Part shown: positions 28,901 to 38,543 of the stretch, piece by piece
Layout: every line of letters begins with the position of its first letter
Position numbering within the stretch: position 1 is the first letter of the stretch
From: Leishmania martiniquensis
Lineage: Eukaryota; Euglenozoa; Kinetoplastea; Trypanosomatida; Trypanosomatidae
Direction: 5' to 3'
DNA: 64,000 nucleotides
Assembly: GCF_017916325.1 (NCBI RefSeq)
Contig: NC_090165.1
Span: 744,001-808,000, forward strand
Program-made: the position numbers and the translations under genes
The notes under the pieces: model-generated
Database searches by the model: none
Told to the model about the DNA's origin: nothing
What the model saw: the letters and a program-made list of their open reading frames with translations, nothing else

Positions 28901-29622
28901 CCCCTCCCCTCCCCCTCCTCCTCCTTCCCTTCCCTTCCCTTCCTTGCGAAGTCTCGTATGCGTTTCCACGCAGCGGTTCGACACACGATGCAATCACGCG
29001 TTCGGCATCCTTTTTTCTTTATTTAGTAAGAGGCGCTCACTTGTTTATGCTTCGTGAACAGTTGAATTCATCGGACTCATACGTGTGCGTATCGAATCCG
29101 CAGTACAAACACGCGCACGACTCCCGTCTCCGAGCTTCGCTCGCACCGGGCTGCTGTGTCCAGAGGCAAGTCAAGAGTGTCTGCGGCGGAGGAGCAAGGA
29201 CAGAGCCTGGATGGCAGTGACAGGAGGTCAGGTTCCGCATGGTCCCGCAGTCGTCGCGAGACCATTTGTTCGTGCAACGTGCACAGGTTTCCATTCAGCG
29301 GCACATATGGGCAGTAGGACGCGCGATCCTTACGGGGCTTGCACCCTTTCAGGCGATGCCCCGCAAGCCCTTTCGTGCACACGGCAGGAGCCCCTAGATC
29401 ATGGCAATGCCACAGGCTGTAAGAGCTCCGCAGCATGCTCCTGCCTTCCGCCCGCAGGCCACTGCCGCTCTCGCTCTCCCTTTGATCGACCACCGTGGCG
29501 GTACCGAAGTTCACCTTGCCCTCTGCAGTTCACAGTCCGCTCGTCGAAGGGGAGGAGGAGTAAAAATATACCGCGAGGTCTCAGAAGAAGCTGCTTAAAT
29601 GAAATATTTTAAGCGCGGCTTC

Positions 29623-30074
29623 TCTGCCATTCGACGTGAGCTAAACCGCACTCCTGACCCTGCGGCACACCACGCGCTCGGTCGTGCGCCGCGGCAAGGC
29701 GCCGACTCGGTCGCCCCAAGAACGGCCCTTGCCTCACACGCCACCGACACCGGCCCTGCACGGCGCCACGCCGCGCATGCCCCCCCGCTCGCAGTGTGGC
29801 TCAGGCTCCCCGCACCAGCAGGCAGTGAGAGGGCTGGGCAGCACATGCGCAAGCCACGCGGACGCGCTTGCCCCACCATGTGGATGGCACGAGCGTGCTC
29901 ATTGTCGCAGGCCGCCTCGACGCGGCGACGCCCAGCCGCCGGCACCCGTCGCGATGCGCCGCTCTGGTCACCCCCTACGCCGCAGGCACTGGACCCTGTG
30001 CCACGGCCAGAGGTGGGTCAGCATTGGCAGGGCGCACGAGGGGGATGCCCGACTTCGCCGCACGGAGAGTGAGG
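29623..30074 (-). mobile_element. SIDER2-like retroposon, copy 2
   Basis: The core at 29648-30072 appears identical to copy 3 and has one difference from copy 1. On the left (element 3' side) it shares a further 25 bases with copy 3. On the right (element 5' side) it departs from copies 1 and 3 just after the core. There it runs into a different sequence with GGCCACCTGC followed by a GGTACCAGGGGC, which may be another version of the 79-base signature. It lies in the 3' UTR interval of RBP-1 in the sense orientation. It is non-coding; the 150-codon frames on the plus strand come from its high GC content. Confidence 0.72.
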
Positions 30075-32630
30075 GGGGGAGGGCATCGCAAGCCCCTGGT
30101 ACCGCGCAAAGGCGCTCCTCGTCATGCAGGTGGCCACAATCAGGTTGAAGGCGGAGATAAGGAGAGGATACGAAAGAATCGTTGTCACTCTCGAATGCAG
30201 AGAGAGCGTACCGAGTTTTGCGTAGGCGGGTACGTCTGCCGAATGCACTGTAGGCCTGCAAGAGCGGAGGCGAGGCCCATCACCTCTGCAAAGGGTGGCC
30301 GTACAAAGGAGGCAGATAATCAGTTGAGTACCCTTCACTTACACCACATCAGCAAATGAGGAGTAGAGCGTTCCTGTCGGGTAGTCCTCTCTCGTCTTTG
30401 TTTCTGTATCGTGTTGTGTAGTCCCTGTTTGCTTCTCTTTCTCTTTATGTGCGTATGTGTGTCTGAGACTCAACGTTTCATGTTGTACTCCTTCCCGTTT
30501 TTTGATTCTCTTTTTTTGTTGTTGCGTTTTTTGTTCTATTTTCGCGGACCTGTGTGCCAATAGGTCGGTTCGTTTTCTTTGTGCTGTGGCGAAGGCGTCG
30601 TGTCTGTATAGCAGCTGAACTGAAGGACAGACATGTATGCAAGCACGGGCTGAACCACACCGTCACCGCCACATAGGAACGGAGGCGAACGTGCGTTCAG
30701 CTGCGTGCGCGTGTGTCTCCCTGTCACACAGATTAGCGCCGAGAGTCTTCCGCACGTCGGCGACTCATGCTTTCATAGACACACCGCGACGCATCGAACA
30801 ACTACGCCGAGGTGCAGCGAAATTGTTACCGCGCAAAAGCCTTGAGAGGGGAAAATAGGAGAGGAAGTGAAATGAAAGCATGAGAACTGCACATACACAC
30901 ATATATATAATTATACGTCGTCGTGTATACGTCATCCCGGATTAACTTACGCACCCCTGCGCCGCAACTCCTGCACTCCTGTGAAACGCAAGATGGCGCG
31001 CGAAGTCATCGAGGAAGAAGGGCAACACATAAACGCGAACGCAGACACGGAAACAACAACAAACATATTGACGAAAAAAAGGGCGAAAAAACAAAACGAT
31101 ACAAATGACGAAAGGAAATGGAAAAGGGAGCAGACAAAAAGGGATAAAACACCAAAGGAGCAAAGCGGCAGCAACAGAAGCAAAACACAACAAAAAAATC
31201 CCTTCCCCCCCAACCAAACACACACACACACATAAGCACGCACGTCACTTCAATTCACACCCTCCCCCCTTTACATTTGTTTTGTGTGTGTGTGTGTCTG
31301 TGTATATAGATATATAGCTTTGGTGTACCCTCCCGCACCCACGCAACTCGCCTCCGCATTCATGTCTCAAAGGTGCCGCAAAAGTTGATGCGCGATAGAT
31401 CAGGGAAAAGACGGAAGATAACAAAAAATAAAGGACAGAAAGTGAACGCGAAGGGACTTCAAAGAAACAGCAACACCGAAGGACGCAAAAACTCGATCTG
31501 ATGAGGAGCACCAGAGGACGAAACAGAAAAAGGAGAGGGGAGCGGGGGCGGTGGGGCGTTGAGGAAGGACGAAGAACGAAAAAGGGGGGCGAACAGAAAA
31601 GCAGGAGTGGCTAATAAGAACTTCAGTCGAATAACGATGAGGCGGATGATGAGATGGGGAGAGAAAGGCCGGGGCTCGCAGGACACACAGGCAACAGGGC
31701 AGCAGGTAGGAAATACAAGGGAGGGCGAGCAGCGAAGCGGACACGCGTGGAAGGGAGAGGGGTGGAGGTTTCCGCGATGTGCGAGGATCGGCCCGTTAAG
31801 GCTCTCAGAGAAAAGTGTTGGTATTTGTGGGGAGGGGAGGGGGGAGGGCTAGCAAAGCAAAGAAACGAAAACAAAAATTCGTAGCTTAAGGGAGGAAATC
31901 TGAGAAACTCAGTCAAAGTGGGGTAGCAGATTCAATGAGAAAAAAAGGACCGGAGACGAGCACCCAAGCATTAGTTTCGCTGTCGGACGAGGCATTAGAA
32001 GTGAAATATACTGCGCGCCTTCTTCAAAATACCGGCGACGCAGAAAAGGGACGAAAAGGCGCAGCATTGAATCGGTCAAAGCTCTCGTGAACTTTTTTCT
32101 TCTTTTTCTTTCGTTTCGAACCCTCTCGCTCAGGTGTCATGTGTGGCCAGCTCTCTCTCTCACGCTTCACCTGCCCCCGTTCCATTGTGACGGAGCGTGT
32201 AGAGCTGTTGCTCATGAATACACCCAGCATGCCGATTTCTCTCGAATTCCTTTCACGCAGTGTGCTCCACACCCCCGTTCACGCCTCCTCATAGGAGCTG
32301 GGCGTCTACTTTAGGTTTTCTTCTTTCCTCGTCGCTGAGAGAGTGACCGGCCTTCGCTTCTCTGAGCTCCAAGGCGGACATCACTGTCTCCCTGTTGCTG
32401 TGTACGTGACTGCTCGATGCTCACCCCCGACTCTGCACCTCCTCCCCACTTTGGTCTCTCTTTTCAACCTCAGTGGCGTTCTCTACGTTAAAGTGATACT
32501 CGTGCGAGATTCGTGCTCTTGCACGCGCATCAAGACGGACGTTACCACCCCGGTGTTTTGCTCGCTACTGTGGGGGACACGTTCTCCTTTTGACCCCCCT
32601 CCTCCTCCTGCCGTCTTTGTAGTGGCCTCG

Positions 32631-34136
32631 TCACTGGCCTAAATCGTTCGAACTTGTTGGAGCAGCCAAATATGCGTTGTGCCCGCGACTCGAAAAGTGG
32701 TTGTTCCCGGCGCCTAAGCCCTGCCCCACCGGGTGCGGCGCCACCGGCGATCCCTGAACGTGGTGCGACGCCCCAAAGTGCATGTTCACGTGCGGCGATG
32801 GCGAGTACGTCATGGAGGAGACCAGTGGAGTACTGGGGCCAGTAGAGTTGTGCCTCGAGGACAAGGGTGTGACCGGCGCGTACGGGTTGTGCCGGTAGCT
32901 GCCGCTTGTGCTCAAGTTGCTGCTACGGCGTACTGGCGTCATGGGGGCGTGCGCACCTGCGTCGAGCATCGCGGGACTACCGGGACCGAAGCCGTTAGGA
33001 AGGGCTCCGGAATTCTCCATCTCCGGGCCAAAGCTAAAGTTCAGAGGCGTACCAGGAGAGCTGCGGCTTGGCGTCTGATCAAGGCCGGTATAGTGAGCGA
33101 CGTTGCTGCCGAAGTTGTTCGAGCTCGCAGGGTTAAAGGTAACGTTGAGGAAAGACCCCGAGCTGGGGGTTGGCGAGTGCTGCGGCTGACCGGACACAGC
33201 CTGCGTCGATAGGGATGGCGGCAGAGTGGGCGGTACCACCATTGTTGACACCGGCGGTGCCGCAGGTTGACCTATTCCTGGCGGTGGCGGCACACCGCTG
33301 GGCCGGCCATGGGCAAAGTGGTGAGAAATGCTGGCAAACGCCGGCGGGTGCAGCGACGAGCCGGTGCCCTCCATGTGCATCTCAGAGGTAGGGTACGAGT
33401 GCGGGGCACTGCTTCCAGCGCGGCTGTTGTTCGAGCTGCTGCGTATCGGCGGAGGCGGCGGCCGCAGCGAGTTGTGGCCCTGTCCTGCAAATCCCTTGTT
33501 GGTTACCGGGCCGGTTGTGCCAGGACCCGAGCTGTGCATCGTGTCGAGGTGCTGCTGGGAGGCCTGCTGCTGCTCACGCCGTCGACGGCGCTCGCGCTTA
33601 GCTTCCTCGGAGTCGGCGTACTTGGCTAAGATGGCAACCGAGGTGTTGAAGTAGGTTCGGTTACCGTGCAAGCTCGTCAGGGCACTCTTGGCAGATTCGA
33701 CCGAGTCGAACTCGGCGTAGACTACCCATACGCTACCGCCGAAGTTGTCCTCGCGCATGGCACAGTATGTCAGTGGGCCGAAGCCACGCAAAAACTGCTC
33801 CACCTCCATCTGAGACAGCTTCAACGGGATATTGCGCACGTAGAGGGCATTGCTTTCCTCCAAGGCAACCTTCCCATCGTGCTTCGATGGGAAGATACAG
33901 AGGTTAAAGTTGTGGCCATGCAGCGTCACATGGGTCTTGTTGAGCTTTTCGTATGCCTTGCGCCCGGCGTCCTCAGACTCGAACAGCACAAATCCAAAGC
34001 CTTTGCTCTTGCCTGTGGTAGCATCCAACATTACCTTCGCACTGTTGGGGTGGTACTCGGCAAATATTTGCTCTAGGTCGGCGTCAGTGAGGTTGCGTGG
34101 CAGCTTTGCCACAAAGAGGTTTTGGAGGCTCGTCAT
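32631..34136 (-). CDS. RNA-binding protein with two RRMs (RBP-1) and an RHNPY motif
   Basis: The predicted product is 501 residues. RRM1 spans ~5-80 with RNP2 LFVAKL and RNP1 KGFGFVLF; RRM2 spans ~98-174 with LYVRNI and VWVVYAEF. A Lys/Arg-rich block (EAKRERRRRR) follows at ~180-190. The rest (~190-501) is Pro/Ser/Gly/Asn-rich and probably disordered. At 415-419 it carries RHNPY, matching the H-(D/E/N/Q)-P-Y motif known in T. brucei to recruit MKT1, which links mRNAs to PBP1/LSM12/XAC1 and stabilises them. This predicts an mRNA-stabilising or translation-promoting role. It is paralogous to the gene at 38544-40055, with about 70% identity across RRM1 by eye, but the tails differ. The ATG at 34136 matches the paralogue's start. 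I cannot assign a specific orthologue. Confidence 0.9.
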   Translation of the reverse strand: MTSLQNLFVAKLPRNLTDADLEQIFAEYHPNSAKVMLDATTGKSKGFGFVLFESEDAGRKAYEKLNKTHVTLHGHNFNLCIFPSKHDGKVALEESNALYVRNIPLKLSQMEVEQFLRGFGPLTYCAMREDNFGGSVWVVYAEFDSVESAKSALTSLHGNRTYFNTSVAILAKYADSEEAKRERRRRREQQQASQQHLDTMHSSGPGTTGPVTNKGFAGQGHNSLRPPPPPIRSSSNNSRAGSSAPHSYPTSEMHMEGTGSSLHPPAFASISHHFAHGRPSGVPPPPGIGQPAAPPVSTMVVPPTLPPSLSTQAVSGQPQHSPTPSSGSFLNVTFNPASSNNFGSNVAHYTGLDQTPSRSSPGTPLNFSFGPEMENSGALPNGFGPGSPAMLDAGAHAPMTPVRRSSNLSTSGSYRHNPYAPVTPLSSRHNSTGPSTPLVSSMTYSPSPHVNMHFGASHHVQGSPVAPHPVGQGLGAGNNHFSSRGHNAYLAAPTSSNDLGQ

Positions 34137-36448
34137 TATACTCGCCTTTTTTTCTTGACAGTGAGCTTGCGTTATCGCGCTTCAAAGACACATACCATCG
34201 CTTTGATGTGTGCGTTGGTGTAACAGAAGGGTGGGGGGGAGCGGAGTATTGGGAGCAGTGGCAGGGGGGGGGTAGGGAGTGGGCGATGTCAAGTTCGAAA
34301 AGGGGGACTTCAACGATCGCAAAAGGGGTTGGCCAGGGGTCAAAGGAAACAGTTTATGCGCCCAAGGGGGTTGGAGGAGGGAAGGGGAAGGGCTAGCGGA
34401 GGAAGAGGACTGATGTCAAGGCGAGAGGGCGCCAGGAAGCATGCGAAAGAAAGAAGCGGAGTGGCGCCCGGAAAAGGGAAAAGGACAGGCTTCGTTACTG
34501 CAGACATGTGGTGTAATGCGACGGAAGCGACCCATACGGTTGTCCTCACAAGAAACGGTCTCACTTCTAATTGCCGGTGATGCCTCGCTTTGAAGGGGCG
34601 CAAAGGCACACCACCAGCGGAGTGAAAGCAATGCACTTCCATCTTGGCAACCCGCACATCGGGTGGGGTGGTTGTGGTGGTGGTGGGACTTTCACCTCTT
34701 TTTCTAGCCGCCAGTGCACCCCCATCGCAGCCTCATGATTTCACGCCAGCATCATTGCATAAGAATGACTTGTGCTCAAGTGAATGGTAAACTATTGATA
34801 GAGAGGAGTGCCGTCCATTCGATGCTCGCGCAGCGAGTCCAGCTTTCTTGCTCTCTCTTCTTTTCCTTCGTGTTGAACAAAGTAGCGTATTGGTTGTGAG
34901 GAGGCTCTTGTGTGTGGGGAGAAGGGGGGGGTTCCGCCTTGCTCCGGCGGAACGCCAAGGGGTAGGGGCCTCTAAACAGGACGGACCCTGCCTCTCCCTC
35001 ATCGTCACACAAATGGGGTGCACAGCTGTCATGGCGCTCTGTATCGTCATGCCTCAGCACCCTTAGACACTCGATATTTCTCGGCCTCGCAGCATGAAAC
35101 TATAGAATCAGCAGAAATAGGTTTACTTCCGCGTGACCCTGCAAAGTGCCCTGTTGCGTCCTCAGCCGGCGCTTTTGTAGTGTGTGGCGGCGGACTTGGA
35201 ATTTCGCTGCTCTTCAGCCCCATCCACTGCTGACGGCTCCGTTGATGACGCCAGCCTGATGGGCTTCGTTGGATCTGCATACATGGGCAGGCTAACCAGC
35301 GCACCTTATGCTACCGCGTGTTTAGGCGTGATGATGGGCTCTTCCCCATTTCTCTTCTCCGCCTCACTCTCGGGTCCATCGTATCGCTGCAGTGGCCAGG
35401 CCCAAAGCCGCTGGATCGTGCGCCATCCTGGATAGGTGCCCGATTTCCCGAAGGCACTTATTTCGGGTGTACGACAGGGCCTCCTCCCAGAGGCTGACGG
35501 TGTACTACCTATGCACAAAGGTGACGCCCCTAGTATCGAACCGAGGGACCACGCATATATGTGCCTGGCTCGAGCGACTCAGGCGGTATGAGAAGAGCGG
35601 GCAATCACCCAGTATAGCTGCCATGGTGAGACAGGAGCGCCACTTGCCCGACGAGACTGATGGGTTCCTTCAGCTCTTGGTGAGCTACAGGCGTTGCTGA
35701 GCTGCTGCTCACGTGCCCCCGGGCACGCTTCCGTCTTGGCCTTCCTCTGCGTACACAAGCCCCCTTACAGATCACACCCCCGCATACGTATCTCCAACGC
35801 GATCGCTGTTGGATCGGGACGTCCTTCCTTTCCAGTCATTCGCACTGCCGCTGCATCCCCCCCACCTCTTTTCCCCTTTACCGCGGACGCACAACGACGC
35901 TAAGACTGTTGTCTGTCAGCGACTCTCTATCTCTGTGAGTGTGGGTGTATGCGAGTGTGAGCGCCCCCACGTCTTTTTCTGTTATCGCTCGATCCCCTCC
36001 ATTCCATGGTGGCCAGTCAAGTAAATGGATGAGCGACGCTCCCTCTCTAACCGCTGTGCCATCGGCAGAGGGACGCGGTGCACTCCTCCAGGGAAGACTT
36101 GTATGCGCTCCCTTTGGATTGTTGCCTGAGTAAAGAAGAGAATGACAGTCGCAAAAGAAGATGCCAGTATGATGGGCATTGTGAGATCATGGCACTTCAC
36201 GTCGTGGCTCTGTCCCGCGAATCCACATACGCACCATCCGTTTCCTCGCCAGTTGGCACGTGCCGCCGAGTTTGCCCGAGGCCTTACGCCTCATTTCTCA
36301 TTTTTCCTCCAATCTCGACGCTGCTTCGAACACTTCAAAATGAAAAAGAAAATGAAAATGAGAAAAAAAACAGAGCGAAATGACGACTCTGACCCCCCAT
36401 CACACCGCCGTCTTTGATCTCGGAGCACACACGTCATCATCCGTCCAG

Positions 36449-36954
36449 TCTGCCATTCGACGTGAGCTAAACCGCACTCCTGACCCTGCGGCACACCACG
36501 CGCTCGGTCGTGCGCCGCGGCAAGGCGCCGACTCGGTCGCCCCAAGAACGGCCCTTGCCTCACACGCCACCGACACCGGCCCTGCACGGCGCCACGCCGC
36601 GCATGCCCCCCCGCTCGCAGTGTGGCTCAGGCTCCCCGCACCAGCAGGCAGTGAGAGGGCTGGGCAGCACATGCGCAAGCCACGCGGACGCGCTTGCCCC
36701 ACCATGTGGATGGCACGAGCGTGCTCATTGTCGCAGGCCGCCTCGACGCGGCGACGCCCAGCCGCCGGCACCCGTCGCGATGCGCCGCTCTGGTCACCCC
36801 CTACGCCGCAGGCACTGGACCCTGTGCCACGGCCAGAGGTGGGTCAGCATTGGCAGGGCGCACGAGGGGGATGCCCGACTTCGCCGCACGGAGAGTGAGG
36901 CGAAGGTGGCTGCGGGACCCACCCCCCGGGCGATGTCACGCACATAACGTGTGT
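36449..36954 (-). mobile_element. SIDER2-like retroposon, copy 3
   Basis: The core at 36474-36898 appears identical to copy 2 and has one difference from copy 1. It shares its left extension (25 bases) with copy 2 and its right extension (about 56 bases, through CACATAACGTGTGT) with copy 1, so it is the fullest of the three. It is in the sense orientation within the 3' UTR interval of RBP-2. By family knowledge such elements can destabilise the mRNAs that carry them. Confidence 0.75.
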
Positions 36955-37189
36955 ACTCACCGCCGGCAGGGACCGTTTGAGAGAGGAAACCAAACAAAAA
37001 CCAAACCAAACGGAAAAAAACAAAGATGAGTACGTGAGTGACTGCACCGAGGGTAAATAAAAAGTCTCGTAAAGAAGCGGCAGCCGTCACCAAAAAAAGG
37101 CGAGAGAAACGCATGATCAAGATTGGGTTAGGGATGAACAAGAGGGAGGAAGGACGCTCACGAGCCCCACGCGAACATACAAATGTGTA

Positions 37190-37204
37190 AATATATATAT
37201 ATAT
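37190..37204. repeat. (AT)n tract
   Basis: A 15-base alternating AT run in the 3' UTR interval of RBP-2, followed on the plus strand by G- and GA-rich sequence. Confidence 0.8.
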
Positions 37205-38543
37205 CTCAAGAGGGGGGGTAGAGAAGAGTGGTGCACAGGAGAAAGAGAATGAGAGAGAGAGAGCACACAGACGCTACGAGTTGCCCGGCTTCAGGGCCTC
37301 CTCACACAGGGACCCATACGTACCGCCAGCTGCACCGGCAATAAATAGGCCCCGACGAGGATACGAGAAGCGAAAAACAATCGATAGGGCTACTTGAGGG
37401 AAGGAGTGCGCTCCTCTCCCCCTCGCACACCTCTCTGTCAGCATAGTAGAAGGAGGAGAAACCAATTTGCAAAGCAATAGCAAGCACAGCGAGAGAGAAA
37501 GAACGAGAAGGCAGAGCAGAAGACCTGATGAGATCGAGAGCAGCAAAGAAAGGAGTCTATCCAGAAAACACGAAACAGCGAAGCGCGTAAACGCAGCAGA
37601 CAGGCGTTGCTCGCACGCAGAGAGACTCACCGAGAGGGCAGCAAAGACGAAAGGGAAGAGAAGGAGCGAAAAGGTACGCGTACACGAGGCCCATAACGCG
37701 TAAGCCGGCACCACGACTGTAACGAGCGAGCACGCCATGCAAGAAGACGATAGAGGATGAATGGAGGAGGAGGAGGAGGGGAGTCAAAGTAGCAAAGAAC
37801 GCGGAGCAAGAGTGAGAGCAAAAGCGAGAGACCAACACAAACATTAAAGCGGTAACGAAGAGCAGATAGAATGGAGTTGCTCAAGCGAGCGTAGTCCATA
37901 AGCCAGGAAAGTGTCGGGGTGGACACGCGAAAAAAAAGGTATCGACGTGGTTTTGATGCTGAATAGCTGAGCAGAAGAAAGGTTTTCGGCCCTCGAGTCT
38001 CCGCATGACATACTCAGGCTAACAAAGCGAAAGAAAAACAACGAAAGAGAGAGAGAGCATTCAAAAGAGAAAGAAAATCAAAGCGTCACTGGGGCGAAAC
38101 GAGTGAGTGAGACGCTGGCGCTTAGATGGAAGTCGCTGTGGGTGCGTGCTCAAACGCGACAATCGCACCACAAGCCTGTTTGTCGCACATGGGAATACAC
38201 CAGCGCCTGTGCCTGCCTTGACGCATCTTCGACTCCGAAACGGAAGCTGCAGCGCATGTGCTCACAGGAGGAATGGTGCGGGTAATATAATTTGAAAGCG
38301 AAAAAAACGTAAACGTTAGCGGTAGGCTGACGGCGTAAAGGGAAAAAAAAAGAAAGTCCGTTACCGAAGAGGATCAAGGGAAATCCGAAAAGAAAGAAAA
38401 ACGTGCCCCAAGAAGCAATCTCCACTACGCACGGTGCGGCTCTCGGCTACTCACGATTTTGAACTTTCTAGCAGCCGCTCTCAACATAGCTGCTGCGTCC
38501 TCGTTGTCGCGGCGCTCCCGTCAATCTAGCATGGCGCTTTATA

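Larger units (their letters stand above)
28006..32630. other. Long spacer with SIDER2-like copy 2, 3' UTR of RBP-1
   Basis: About 4.6 kb without a convincing gene. It contains a degenerate retroposon candidate near 28640-28900, the clear SIDER2-like copy at 29623-30074, a (TA)n tract at 28499-28512 and others near 30900 and 31303. The 540 bases just after the RBP-1 stop (32090-32630) are pyrimidine-rich on the plus strand, so purine-rich in the RNA, opposite to most spacers here. Confidence 0.55.
34137..38543. other. Long spacer with SIDER2-like copy 3, 3' UTR of RBP-2
   Basis: About 4.4 kb without a convincing gene. It contains the retroposon copy at 36449-36954, a (TA)n tract at 37190-37204, a GA run near 37251-37262, and a GC-balanced island at 35000-35700 that I cannot explain. 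The right part (36960-38100) is purine-rich on the plus strand, so pyrimidine-rich in the RNA. Confidence 0.55.

Noticed and set aside
35530..35560. ATCGAACC string resembling a tRNA B box on the minus strand
   Set aside because: No matching A box, acceptor stem or cloverleaf could be placed around it.
35392..35700. Plus-strand 102-codon frame
   Set aside because: It begins at GTG, is antisense to the whole gene array and matches no family I know. It is kept only as part of an unexplained island.
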